The notes below the pieces were generated by a model. The model was not told the DNA's origin and made no database searches. It was given only the letters and a program-made list of their open reading frames with translations. A DNA stretch of 64,000 nt from Colocasia esculenta. Taxonomy: Eukaryota; Streptophyta; Magnoliopsida; Alismatales; Araceae. The stretch lies in contig CM024763.1 of assembly GCA_014218235.1 (NCBI GenBank), positions 89,452,244 to 89,516,243 of the forward strand, in the 5' to 3' direction. Made by a program: the position numbers and the translations under genes. Of the stretch, positions 22,865 to 34,890 are shown one piece after another (positions within the stretch are counted from its first letter, which is position 1; each line of letters begins with the position of its first letter).

Positions 22865-22895
22865 TCGGTCTCTAAATGTGCTTTCTCTTGTAGTG
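22865..22895 (-). repeat. Right TIR of CACTA element
   Basis: Read on the minus strand: CACTACAAGAGAAAGCACAT followed by TTAGAGACCGA. TSD TTG follows at 22896-22898. Confidence 0.93.
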
Positions 22896-22898
22896 TTG

Positions 22899-22952
22899 TG
22901 TGGAGACACTACGGTGAATCTGTAGGTTCTCATTGGAGAATGAGTTCACTGA
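22899..22952 (+). repeat. LTR of copia C, part 2
   Basis: 54 bp between the CACTA TSD and gypsy G3, ending in the 5-bp ACTGA that is repeated at 58553-58557 beyond G3. This shows that the copia LTR continues there. Confidence 0.85.
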
Positions 22953-25900
22953 TGTAGCGACCCTCATTATACCGGTACGGTTATTCCAACCCACGTCGGT
23001 ATAGTGAACGTTGCCACAGTGGGACATTTACCCAACAATAACATTCAGCTGAGTTACACGTGAATATAAGAATAGAGTAGCGGAAGTAAAAGAACCACTG
23101 TCTTCATTTCATTCATCATCCACATTTAACATACATGATTGCAATAACATTTCAAGAACTAAAAGTCCACATAATTAAATTGCTGAAAATCAAATACATA
23201 ATTGTCCACACTTAAACATTTCTTTCCATGATAATGCTAGTACAATGTTGCAATTACATACTATGAAATCAAAATATCGCAAAGTACACCAACGATCTAA
23301 TCTCCACGCTCGGAGTCGGTCTCCACTGCCTCCTCCGCAAGTATGTCATCACCAACTACGCCTGTACGCCGAAGCAAGTAATGAGTCTAAAAGACTCAGC
23401 AAATAACATTACATCTATCATACATGCACATATCATAGTAGGCTTTTACATACCATTTGCATGACACAACATGTAGCATGCGTAACATTGAAATTAACAA
23501 CCTATCATGGTAATTCTATTAATGAAACACATGATTCATGCTTTCAGATTTCCTAAATTAAAATCTCCTATCACATGCTCTCTAATCATTCCAACACATA
23601 AAAGTTCTACTCTCAATTAAGCTAAAACATGAAAGCAAGTTTAGCATGAATAGCTTACATACATGAAGGAAAACATTGCTAACATGGTTACTTCTCATTC
23701 TTTCGCATGCACATAACCATTTTACATACTTTAAGCTTGCTGTTTTGATATGATTAAACACTTTACAATCTAACACATGAAAGCTATGTTCTCATTCAAA
23801 CCACAACGTGAGAGTAAACACACATGGAATGGGTTACACATAAGTAAGGATTGTCTCTAGCATGGATTCTACGCATTGTACACATATAACACATGATCAT
23901 AACCACATTTATGTTGCTGTCCTAACATGATTTCAGATCATCATATCATGGATTTGAATTTCTCATCCTCACATTTTGGTTTCACATTTTTACACAATTT
24001 CTAATTCACATACTTCACTTTTTACACATTACACATTTACACATTGTTCACACTACACAATTTGCACATGATCACAATCACATTCACATTTTACACTTTA
24101 GTGCCGTGACACATAGTCCAAACCACCATAAGAAGGACACATCACATCACATACACATAGACGCCACCTAGGCAATACAGTGACGACTCTTGGACTGCGC
24201 AGACCGGGAGAACAAGTCTCCACCAAAACCAGTGGTACTTGTCCACCTCCAGGATTTCATCCTAATGCCCTTAGGATCACAACACATTGAACCTTCCCAT
24301 GGGGACTTTTCCATGGTACGGTTCCACAGCCCTCTATGGAAGCAATATCACACTTGGCACAGTTTTACACATTACACATATCGGTTTTTACACACACTTT
24401 ACACATGACGCTCATATCTCATTCATTCTCTCATTCGCAACATGACTCTGTTTTCCTAATCATGCCACTACAGATGACAGAAATTAACATTCAGGAAGCT
24501 TCACAATCAGGTTGGGTTACACAGAAATTAAATCATTTCACAAAGGCATGCATTAATTACTTATTTTTGCATGGAAAATTTATATTGCATGGTATAGTTG
24601 TCCAAATGACCTAAGAATTTAACCACATGCTGATTTCGGGTTTAGGACCCCACATGAAAATTTTCACATTTTTCTGATCCAAAATGCAATTGCAGAAAAT
24701 TTAACATAAATTCCCGTATTATTCAAAATTCAATTTATCATGATGTATAACATAAAAATTCAGTTTTAACAGATCATAACCCTGGACTCAATATACACAA
24801 TACCACAGGAATTTTCCTGATTTTATTTCACAGTACACAATTTACTGGAGATCTTACAACCCTACACAAGTTTTTCTAATTCCATTTCAGAAAATTCAAT
24901 AAATCAGAGGAGCATGGAGAAAATTCCCAAAAATTCAGAGCATGGACTGATTTACCCACTCTTGGTTTAGCAAAATTTAGGGCATCCAACTTCACATGAA
25001 TTGCACAAACGGTAACGAACATGATCTAGGTCACATCATGTATACATTCTCCGTAACAAAACCATTTATGCCAAATCACAGAAATTACAAGGATCTCACC
25101 ACACATTCAGACATCCATATTACATATCATAATAGGTTTACAATATATCCTCATCGAAAACACATCGAAATTAATCATATATATCAGGAAGAACAGCTCA
25201 TTGTTCTGTCCTGGAGAACTTAACGGCGGTCTCTGGCCGTTCCAGTAGTGGACGGCAAGATCGCTGGACGCACACTAGGGATCTCGACGTCAAGGGCATT
25301 GACGCCAAGTTCCTGTCTGTGCAGAAAACAGACCGAACTCCAAAAATCAAGAAGAATGGGGGATCTAGGACACGAGGAAAAATACATAAAAATGATAAAA
25401 CCCTACTTGACATCTACATGGACGATGGGGGAGGTTACTTGCCTCTAGAAAATACTCCAGACGGATCTAAATGGTCGGAGAAGCTCTCCTTGGGCAGTCC
25501 CAAGAAGTTCCACAATTGCTCTCCTCCGGGTTCTAGGACGAAGATGCCTCCAAGATGAGGTCGGGGAAGTCTCCTCCTTCACTTCAGCTAGCTCCTTGTC
25601 GTGGTAGATGGCCAGGAACAGCTTCAGAAGGTCAGATCCAAGCTTGCAAAGAGTGGGGTTTTCTCACAGTTTTCTCTATCTCTCAAAAGATGTCAAGAGA
25701 GGGGTTTTAGGGTTGCATTCGGGTTCAGATATAGGAGAGAGGCCTCTCCCATCCCGCAGGGTTGATGTGAGCCCTTTCAGACCGTTGGGGACAGCTCCCC
25801 AATGGGTGAGCTAGCTTGCTCCTGGAAATCCGGCTCTGCAACGCATGCAGGTCAGAGAAATTAGCGTCCACATCGCTGGACGCTGAGATTAGTGTTGGCG

Positions 25901-26201
25901 TCCATATGGTTGACGCCTACACAACACAAGCGTCCATTGACATTGACGCCAAGCTGGCCTTCGACCAAACTCAAAAACATGTAGGAAACCATGCATAACC
26001 TATACGTATATACATGCATTATGTATACTATCACGTACATGCTGCCATCATACCATTCATACATTATTTACAACTAACTTATACACATGCATACATAAGT
26101 ATAAATAGTTAATACATACGTAGATATGTACATCTATGCATACACAACAGAAATTATTTACATGAAATTAAAATAATGCAACAAAATTCGAGGGCCGTAC
26201 A
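22953..26201 (-). repeat. 3' LTR of G3 (3,249 bp)
   Basis: On the minus strand it runs from TGTACGGCCCTCGAATTTTG (26201) to GGTCGCTACA (22953). It has the same sub-parts as the G1 LTR: dyads (about 25960-25863), GC-type donor GAG/GCAAGT (first intronic base 25442), hairpin domain (about 25340-25190) and TGAGTCT...AGACTCA (23398-23382). Confidence 0.92.
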
Positions 26202-26214
26202 CCCTCTCCCCCTT
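26202..26214 (-). other. Polypurine tract of G3
   Basis: The complement of this stretch reads AAGGGGGAGAGGG and directly precedes the 3' LTR on the minus strand. Confidence 0.88.
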
Positions 26215-26245
26215 AAAGAACTTCGTCCTCGAAGTTAGAACGACA

Positions 26246-26692
26246 CTACTCAAACAAAAGGGGATACTTCTTCTTCATCGCATCCTCAAGCTCCCAAGTA
26301 GCCTCCTCTCGTGAGAAGTTCCGCCAGAGAACTTTCACCGACACAATACTCTTGTTCCGGAGATGCTGAACCTTCCGGTCAAGAATAGCTACTGGTTGCT
26401 CGACATACGACAGATCTTGCTGAATCTCCACTGGCTCATGACTAATCACATGAGACGGATCTCGGACATACTTCATGAGCATCGAAACGTGGAAGACAGG
26501 ATGAACACTAGCCAAAGATGGGGGCAATGCTAGCTCATATGCCACGCTGCCCAAACGTCTGAGAATCTCATACGAGCCAATAAATCTAGGGCTCAGCTTA
26601 CTATGCCTGCCAAATCTGACAACACCACGAGTACGTGATATCTTCAAGAAGACATGATCACCCACCTCGAACTCCAAATCCTTCCTTCTGTT
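26246..26692 (-). CDS. G3 pol, C-terminal part: integrase end and chromodomain
   Basis: An open frame on the minus strand begins in the integrase C-terminal segment (FEVGDHVFLKISRTRGVVRF) and ends with the chromodomain (VKVLWRNFSREEATWELED) and a stop at 26246. Its upstream part is at 42341-45140; G2 (TSD GTCGG) sits between, after the residues KSYAD. The chromodomain is thought to steer integration toward modified chromatin in this lineage (family knowledge). The segment is intact but cut off from its start by the insertion. Confidence 0.9.
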   Translation of the reverse strand, partial: NRRKDLEFEVGDHVFLKISRTRGVVRFGRHSKLSPRFIGSYEILRRLGSVAYELALPPSLASVHPVFHVSMLMKYVRDPSHVISHEPVEIQQDLSYVEQPVAILDRKVQHLRNKSIVSVKVLWRNFSREEATWELEDAMKKKYPLLFE

Positions 26693-27592
26693 GTCGGTGT
26701 AAGGCCCTCGAAGTTTGTTGCATTATTGTAATGCATGTAAATAATTAGTGTTGTGTATGTACATATGTATGTATCTACGTATGTATTAATTAGTGTACTT
26801 ATGTGTGTATGTATATAATAAATAATGTATGTATTGCTTGATGGTAGTGTGTACACAAAACTATATAGGTATTACATGTATATATGCATGATGTGCATGG
26901 GTTTCTGCATGTTTTAGACTTCTGGCCGAAGGCCAGATTGGCGTCAATCCCATAGCCGTTTATGTGGTGTCAGCGTCAACCCCATGGACGCCAACACTAA
27001 TCCCAGCGTCCAACGATGTGGACGCCAACTTCTCTGACCTGCATGCGTTGCAGAGCCAGAAATTCCAGAACCAAGGCAACTCACCCATTGGGGAGCTGTC
27101 TCCCAACGGTCTGAGAGCCATCATGTCACCCTGTGCGTGGGAGAGAAGCCTCTCCCATATATCTAAACCCGAATTTGCTTCCCCAACCCTTCTCCTTGCC
27201 TTTTTACAAGAGAGAAAGAAGAGAAGAAACCCTACTTTCTGACTGAGGAAAACCCCCACCTTTGCAAACCTAAAACTGAAGATCTAAAGCTTGTTACGGG
27301 GTTCTGCTACAACAAGGAGCTTGTTGGATCATCGAGGAAGGCTTCCCCGACCTCGACTTGCTGTGGAGACTGCTGATCAGGAACCCGAGGGAGGTGATCT
27401 TGGAGGGTGTTTCGCAACTTCTTGGGACTGCCCAAGGAGAGCTTCTCCAAGACCTAGATCCATTAGTGTATTTTTCAAAAGGCAAGTACCCTACTCATAA
27501 CGTCCCCGTATGTGTCTAGGTTGGTTTTATAAATTTTATGTATTTTCCCTCGTGTCCTAGACCCCCAAATTCACCTCATCTTTGGAGCTCGG

Positions 27593-27739
27593 GTCTGTGT
27601 TCTGCACAGACCTGACATTGACGACAATGTCCCTTGCCGCTAAGATTATGCTTAGCGTCCATCGACTATGCCGTCGACATTGAATTAGCGGCCAGAGACC
27701 GCCGCCAAGTTCATCTGGACAGAACAGTGACCTGTTCTG
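27593..27739 (+). other. Structured RNA domain after the LTR splice donor (G2)
   Basis: Four perfect hairpins in a row or nearly so: GTCTGTG-N5-CACAGAC (27593-27611), GACATTG-ACGA-CAATGTC (27614-27631), CGCTAAG-ATTATG-CTTAGCG (27638-27657) and CAGAACAG-TGAC-CTGTTCTG (27720-27739). The first and last correspond to those in G1 and S1. The middle helices have different bases but are again fully paired. The 3' LTR copy is at about 39954-40100. Confidence 0.65.
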
Positions 27740-30078
27740 CCCTTCTATACAACTATTTTCGATATGTTTCATGATGAGGATATACTGTAAATCATTTATA
27801 TGCTATGTATATTGTTGGTGTGATGGATGTGGTGTGTGGATGGATTACCACGAATGATAGGACTTAATTATTTCATGAAGATACATGTGTGATGAGTTTT
27901 AATCTTGTTAAACCATGTTTGCATGATTTAGGACAAGTCTGAATGCCCTAAATTGTGAGGATTATGCATGTGAGGTTCAGTCCCTGTTCTAAATTTCTGA
28001 GATTATTCCCATGCTTGTGTGAATTATTGCAAAATTGTTTAGGAAAAATAGAGATCATGCTAGGTCATGATAAATCTTCCATAAATTAATGGATTGTCCA
28101 ATAAATTCAGGAATAAATTCTGTGGTTTCATGCCTGTTAGGGTTCAGACAGTGAGTGGTTAAAACTGTGCTTGTGTTTAACTCCATGTTAAATCGAATTG
28201 CGGATAGCATGTGAAATTAATATTTGATTTTCTGTAATTCCGTTTTAGTTCAGAAAAATCTGAAAATTTGCATGAGGAATCCTAAACCCGAAATTAACAT
28301 GTGGTTAAAATTTCAGGTCATTTGGACCAGTATTTAATGTAATATGAATTTTCCCATGTAAATGTGTATTTATGCATGCCAATGTGAAACAATTCGATTT
28401 AGGGGTAATCTAACCTGATCGGTGATATTTACCTGAATGTAGATTTTGAAATCTGTAGTGTCATGATAGGAAAATAGAGAAATGTGAATGTGAGAGAGAA
28501 AGTGAATAGAATGAGAGTGACATGTGTAAACCCATGTGTAAAATCGGTAAAAATGTGTAATGTGAAAATTTGTGCCAAATGTGACACTGCTTCCATAGAG
28601 GGCAGTGGAACCGTATAAGAGAAAAGTCCCCCTGAGAAGGTTCAATGTGTAAGTGACCCTAAGGGCATTAGGGGGCAATCCTGGAGGTGGACAAGTACCA
28701 CTAGTTAGAGTGGAGACTTGTTCTCCCGGTCTGCGCAATCCAAGAGTCGCCATTGTATTGCCTAGATGGCGTCTATGTGATGTGATGTGTTGTGTCCTTC
28801 TTTGGTGGTTTGGACTATGTGTCACGGCACTAAATGTGAAAGTGTAAATGTGAATGTGTAAATGTAAGGCCCCGAATTTCTTTTTCCCGCTTCTATTTTA
28901 TGTATATGATGTTTACTTGTTCTTGCATAAATGGCGTGCATGAAAATGGTGCATATTATAAATATAAATTTTGCATGGGTATATCGAGGATGTATATTAT
29001 TATGTGAATATAGGTAATTGGCCAATTTTGTGTATAAGGTATCTATTCAAATATTATGCAAGTGCTATCTAAATATTGAAGTATACCTTATATTACCCAT
29101 TTCATGGATATTGTGTGCGAATATATGAAGTGCGTATGTGTATGTACGTATGTAGGTTATCTTATGCGTGTGATAATTGTATACCTAATTCTATATACAT
29201 AACACCTTGGTATACCTATGTATGCATGTGTATGTTTAATTGTAAACATTGTCCATTGCGTGGTGTAGTTAATGTGTACATTGTACTTCGTACATTGCAT
29301 GTACGTATGGAGTGCAAGCAAGAACTACTTTATTGAATAGATTATTCCTAGCTAACTTAATTCATATTGCCTCCTAATGATTATGAAGCTTCGCAATTCT
29401 TGTCATTTTATTTTGCCGCGTGATTGAGTCACGCTTATGTAAAACCTCATGTACGCATAGGTAGATACCTACGTACATCTTATCTTAGTGTACTTATGTA
29501 TGCATGTGTATGCCCAGGTATAAATGTTATGGATTGCACGGTGTAGTAATATACATATTATACCTTATACATTGTATGTATATACGTAGTGTAAACACAA
29601 TTCTTGTGTGTTGAGTCATGTTGTGTGTATATATATGTATATATATATATATATACATTGTATGCATATGAAGATATTCATGTACGTGTTATTATCTTGA
29701 TGTACCTATGTATGTATGTGTAGGATTAGTAGTAAATATTGGATGTTTACATGGTGTAGTGGTGTATACACTATACTACATAGGTTTAATGTGCATATAT
29801 GTGTGGAATAAGCATGGTTCTGCATGATTTTAAGTTCTGGCAGAAGAGTGTCTTGGCGTCAACATGGATGGACGCCCATGATATGTCAGCGTCCATATCG
29901 ACTGATGCCAACCCTAATGTAGCCGTCCATGGATGTGGACGTCAATATCCCTAATTTTCTGTGTGCAACAGAGCGCAGAGAGCACTCATTGGGCCAGGCT
30001 TCTGATTGGGGAGATGTCTTCCCAATGGCTCTTACCTGTCCTTTCAACCCCTGCACGATCCCCTCTTGTCCCCTAGTC

Positions 30079-30085
30079 TATAAAA
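30079..30085 (+). promoter_or_regulatory. TATA box of LTR S1
   Basis: TATAAAA lies in CTAGTCTATAAAACACATCC, about 290 bp before the GC-type donor and downstream of the dyad array, where an LTR promoter is expected. Confidence 0.6.
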
Positions 30086-30486
30086 CACATCCCTTTTGCA
30101 ACCTAGAGAGCTCTCTTGGCTCTTTACTAGAAAGGAAACCCTAACTGAGAGAGAGAGGAAGGACTGACCTTGGAGGGCTTGGATCCGGCGACTGGAGGCG
30201 TTTTCTGGTGATCTTCTACGACAAGGAGGAAGGCCATACGTAGGAGAAGGCTTCCCTGGCGTTGGACTGCAGCCTGCAACCCCTAGAACCCGGAGCAAAG
30301 GATTTCTGGAGACTTCTTGGCGCTGCCCAAGGAGGGCTTCATCAGCTTATTCTGATCTTGTAGATTTAATTGAGAGGCAAGTAACCCATAGATCTCAATC
30401 CCATACATGTGCCCTAGGTCCCAGCAATTTTTGTGGATTTTAAATCGTGTCCTGGACCCTCCTTTTCACCTTATATTTGGAGTTCG

Positions 30487-30632
30487 GTCTGTGCTGTTGC
30501 ACAGACAGGAACTTGGCGTCAATGCCATTGATGCCAAGATCTCCCATCGGCGTCCAGCGATCGTGCCATCAAAACCCTTGAACGGCCAGAGGCTGCCGCC
30601 AAGTTCTTCAGGATAGAACAGTGAGCTGTTCT
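30487..30632 (+). other. Structured RNA domain after the LTR splice donor (S1)
   Basis: GTCTGTGC-TGTT-GCACAGAC (30487-30506) is followed by a perfect long-range stem GAACTTGGCG / CGCCAAGTTC that encloses about 80 nt. Within it CTTGGCGTCAAT and ATTGATGCCAAG form a competing 12-bp helix. The domain ends with AGAACAG-TGAG-CTGTTCT (30615-30632). Confidence 0.6.
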
Positions 30633-33600
30633 TCCTGGTAGATGATTATTTTCGATATGTTTTCGCGATGAGGATATAGTGTAAATTTTATATGCTATGT
30701 AAAATAGGTAATGTGATGTGTGTGGAAATTTTTGTATTTTCTGTGGATGGCATGAAATTTTAGATTATTGAAATACATGTTGGGGAAAAATGGATTATGC
30801 ATGCTCATCTATTGTCTACCTAATTCCTGAGGAATTAAATGCCCTAGATTTTTCTATATCATGTGTATATGTATCAGTCCATGCCCTGAAAATTTGAGAA
30901 TTTTTCCATGACTGTGGGATTTACTGAAATTTCTATTTTGGAATTAGAAGACATGCGTAGAAATTGTAAAATTTACATTAAATTGTGTGCTGTGCAATAA
31001 ATCAAGGGAAAATTTCTGTGATGATGATTATGTTAGGATCAGGGTTGTGAATGGTTAAATCTGATGTTCGTGTTGTGTTCCATGTTAAAGTGAATTATGA
31101 ATAGCATGAAACTGAATGTTTTAATTTCTGTAAATGTAATATTACTCAGAAAAATCTGAAAAATTGTATGTGCGATTATAAACCTTAAAATTGTCTGTGG
31201 TTAAAGTCTCATATTATTTTGATGACAGTAAGTATTGTTATGGATTTTTAATGTGAAAAATGACTATGTGAGCATGTTAGTTGTGACTTGATGTGATTCA
31301 GTAAATTTCAGTATGATTATATCTGTATTATGATTATTTGGTAGTTGCAACAGTGAGGTTAAAATCAGTAAATGAGGACTTATGTGTGTATGAATTATGT
31401 ATGAGTGTGTGTATGGAATGTGAGAGAACAAGTGGTATAGGTGTGTGAAATGGTTAATATGACAAGATAAACAAATATGCCCATAAGACACTGCCACCTT
31501 AGATGCTTGGAGCTGTACTATAGTAATGCCCCTACGGGAAAGCTCAATGCGTTATGTGATACCCTAGGAAAGGGTCTTGATAAAGTGTATACCCTGGCAA
31601 AGGGTCTTGTAAAATCCTGGAGGTGGACAAGTTCCACTGGTAATGGTGGGAAGGGCTTTCCCCGGTTTCTGCAGAGACTAAGACTTATCACTGTGCCGGT
31701 GATTAAGTAAGTGAATGTGAATGTGTATGTGTCATGTGATCGTCTATGTGGTGGTTTGGGCTGTGTCTTGGCATTAAGTGAAAATAAGTATAAGTGTGAT
31801 GTGAAAAGTGATATGTGTTCATAGCACAAGGAATGTGCAAGATATGTGTAAATGTGGCACATGTTATGTGCAAAAGTGAAATGATAAGAAGTGTGTGAAG
31901 GTGAAAGAGGAAATAATGGGAAATGTTTATAAGTATTGTGTGATAAACCAAAAGTGAGTGTATGTGGAAACCAAGGTTTATCATATGGTTGTGTGTAATG
32001 AGAAAATAGTATAAGTATAAATGACAATAGTGTTAATTGATAAATTGTTTATTGATGTGTACAAATGTGTGTGTGTATGTGTTTATGTATAAATTGTCAA
32101 CCGCTAAAAGTGATGTTACCATTAGTACCAAAATGTAAGTATATGCTTTCATATTCATGAAATTTGAATGATTGGATGCACATGTGTTTAGTATCATGTT
32201 GTATAGTTAAAAGTGATCCCTATGCAAAGGTAGTATGAATGTGATAAAATTTGTATAAAATCAGCAAGCTAAATGTGAAGTAAATTGTTATGATTGCATG
32301 CTAAGTGAGTTAGGAATCATGCTAGGAGTGCTACCTATCTTGTATATGTTTCCATGGTTTAGTTGTGCAACTTTACAATGACTTAGATAAAGCATGAAAA
32401 CGTGTGAATGTGTATTTTACTCATGTTAATGACACCATGATGTTAGTGATCTTGTGTAGATTCTAGTTTTACATTTGTTTAGATAATTGTTTAATGGAAT
32501 TTGTTTAGGTTATAGCATGATCATGTATGATTTAACTGCTGAAATCTTATTGTGTTAATTGTTAAAAAGCATGTATATATTGAATCTTAAGTTACTTGCT
32601 GAGTCTATTGCATAGACTCACTCTTGCTAAACATTTCAGGAAATTAGCAGCGAAGGAGCTAGCAAGAATTGAAGTGGAGTTGGACTAAGGGATTGAAGAA
32701 TTGTAATTTATATTTCATAAGTATGTAATGCTACAATTGAAATTTGGATTTTGCTCAAATGTACTTGGAGTCGGCTATGTATTTGGAACATTTCGCACTT
32801 ATGTTATCTCTTGTTGAACTATACAGACTGTGGTATGTGGATTTAAAAGTTGATGGAATAAGATTTATTTAAATTCCGCTGCATTTATTCAATTCTATTT
32901 GTGTATATCTCAGCTCATTTGTTACTTGTTGGGGTATTCTCCCCTGTAGCGGCTTGCTCTCATCCGATGTGGGTTGGTATAACCGTACCGAGTGGAAGTG
33001 GGTCGTTGCAGTAAATGTGCATGTGTTCATGTGTTAATGTGAAAGTGAACAATGTGTAATGTGTATGTGTAAAGTGCAACTTATGTGAATTGGAAATTGT
33101 GTAAAGAAAATGTGAGACCAAAATGTGAGGATATGATATTGTAATCCATGTTGTGACAAATCTGAAACCATGTTAAATCAGTAGCTTCATTACGTTAGGA
33201 TCATGTTTATATGTGTAAAATGCCTAGAATCCATGCTAGGGACAATTAACAAGTATGTGCACAAAATTCCATGTTTGGTTGTTCACATGTTGTATTTTAA
33301 ATAACATTGTAGCTCTCATGTGTAGGGCTATGGTTGCTAAATCATGTGAAAACCAGCAAGTTAAAGTGTGTAAAATGTTCGTGTACATGCACAAGAATGT
33401 GTAGATTCCATGCTAGGTGTGTTTTGTTTCATGTACGTAGGATAATCATGCTAAGTGCTTTCATGTTTTAGTTAAAATGCAAAGTAGAATTTCATGAGTA
33501 GGAATGATTAGAGAACATGTGTTAGGAATTTATCTTGATAAGGAAATCTGAAAGCATGCATCATGTGTTTACTTATAGAATTGTCATGGTTGGTTATTCA

Positions 33601-34148
33601 TTCCAAACGTTAAGCATGATACATGTTGAGTTTTTGCAATGGTGTGTGTAGAGCCTACTATGACATGTACGTGTATGGTATGAGTGGTGTTACTTGCTGA
33701 GTCTTTAGACTCACTACTTGCTTCGGCGTACAGGTGTAGTTGGTGATGTGGCACCGTTGGAGGAGACGGTGGAGACGAACTCCGAGCGCGGAGATTAGTC
33801 TTTGGAGTACTTTGTGACTTTTGCGCTTCATAGTATGTAAATTGAACGTTGTATTAGCGTTATCATGGAAGGAATGTATAATGGTGGACATCTATGTAAT
33901 AAATTTTCAGCAATTTAAATTATGTGAACTTTTAAGTTCTTTAATGTTATTGCAATTTCATGTATGCTAAATGTGGATGATGAATGAATGAAGACAGTAG
34001 TTCTTTTTACTTCCGCTACTCTGTTCTTATATTCACGTGTATCTCAGCTGAATATTATTGTTGGGTAAATGTCCCACTGTGGCAACGCTCGCTATACCGA
34101 CGTGGGTTGGTATAACCGTACCGGTATAATAAGGGTCGCTATAGAGAT

Positions 34149-34160
34149 TGGTATCAGAGC
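34149..34160 (+). other. Primer-binding site of G2
   Basis: TGGTATCAGAGC, matching initiator Met tRNA, lies 5 nt after the LTR. Confidence 0.93.
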
Positions 34161-34537
34161 GACCGGTTGAGATTGCACATGAATATACCTAAGTCATCAT
34201 CCCCATTGCATGCTAAGTATGTCCACATGTGTAGAATTGATTAATAAGGAAGGAAAGATAGATAAGAAAATGGTTAGAAAACTTAGTAACCTAGCTCTAA
34301 TGGTGGCTGAAATTTATTACAGCCATGGCTTCGAGAGGTAGGCGCGGTGGAGCACCGGTCCGTGAGGACGAGCCGCGACGTGACGAGCGGACGGAGCAGC
34401 AGGCCCCGGCACCGCCAGGTCCTGTACTTCCCCCACCGCCACCTGTGGACTACGGAGTATTCATGCAAGGTCTGGTGCAAGCCATGCAGACGCAGGCTCA
34501 TACCCAGGCAGCACTCCAGGCACAGTTGGAGGCTCAG

Positions 34538-34624
34538 GTTAGACAAATAAAATGACTAATAGTCTGTTTAATTGCTTATGTGATATTATGTTGATTGTAT
34601 ATTTCTTGATGTGCACTGTAGCAG
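34538..34624 (+). other. Gag intron 1 of G2 (87 bp)
   Basis: GTTAGACAAA...CACTGTAGCAG has GT-AG ends and sits at the same position and phase as in G1 and G3. Confidence 0.8.
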
Positions 34625-34814
34625 GCTCAAGGACCAGCTCAGGACCATGGTGGACCTTCTACCATGGAGAGATTCAAGAGGATGCTGCCACCCTCTTTTA
34701 AGGGGAGAGCGATCCTTTGTTGGCAGAAAGCTGGATGAGGGAGATAGAAAGATCTTCCGAGCCATCAGGTGTGCAGAGGAGGATAAGGTTACATTGGCCA
34801 CCTACATGCTACAG

Positions 34815-34890
34815 GTATGTGTTGATTTTGTATGATTGCATGTTTTGTTTAGTTAGAACTGTTAGTGGAGCTTACGAAGGTGTATTGCAG
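34815..34890 (+). other. Gag intron 2 of G2 (76 bp)
   Basis: GTATGTGTTG...GTGTATTGCAG has the same position and phase as in G1 (79 bp) and G3 (77 bp). Confidence 0.8.

Larger units (their letters stand above)
12912..22895. mobile_element. CACTA (En/Spm) transposon with captured M8 peptidase gene
   Basis: It has imperfect 31-bp terminal inverted repeats starting CACTACAAGA (12912-12942 and 22865-22895) and a 3-bp TSD TTG (12909-12911 and 22896-22898). Sub-terminal arrays of TTCGGTC(A/C)CTA in both orientations flank the interior on both sides. I recognise no transposase, so it is probably non-autonomous. The interior carries a minus-strand, multi-exon leishmanolysin-like gene fragment, a LINE tail and small repeats. 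Length 9,984 bp. Confidence 0.93.
28863..33010 (+). mobile_element. Solo LTR S1 of a related Tekay-type family (4,148 bp)
   Basis: It starts TGTAAGGCCCCGAATTTC and ends GGGTCGTTGCA. TSD GTAAA (28858-28862 and 33011-33015). No PBS, polypurine tract or coding region lies inside, and only one copy of each LTR landmark is present, so this is one LTR and not a short element. Landmarks: dyads (about 29853-29945), TATAAAA (30079-30085), GC-type donor GAG/GCAAGT (first intronic base 30377), hairpin domain (30487-30632), TGAGTCTAT-TGC-ATAGACTCA (32600-32620) and ATTTCAG/G (AG 32638-32639). Solo LTRs arise by recombination between two LTRs. No gene is seen in this stretch. Confidence 0.9.
26698..34143 (+). 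repeat. 5' LTR of G2, interrupted by solo LTR S1
   Basis: It starts TGTAAGGCCCTCGAAGTTTG and ends GGGTCGCTATA (the 3' LTR ends CTACA). Without S1 and one TSD copy it is about 3.29 kb. It contains a TATA-like TATAT (27158-27162), a GC-type donor AAAG/GCAAGT (first intronic base 27482) and the hairpin TGAGTCT-TT-AGACTCA (33698-33713) followed by CGTACAG/G. Confidence 0.92.

Noticed and set aside
31518..32027. 169-codon minus-strand frame in S1
   Set aside because: It lies within the solo LTR and is His/Thr/Tyr-rich because of GTGTAT-type repeats. There is no start context or domain.
28863..33010. S1 as a complete short LTR element
   Set aside because: There is only one set of LTR landmarks and no internal PBS or polypurine tract. 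The GTAAA TSD flanks a single LTR.
34717..34890. G2 open frame reading through intron 2 as evidence against splicing
   Set aside because: The reading is in the wrong frame after two single-base losses in exon 2; its residues there (ERSSEPSGVQRR) do not match Gag.
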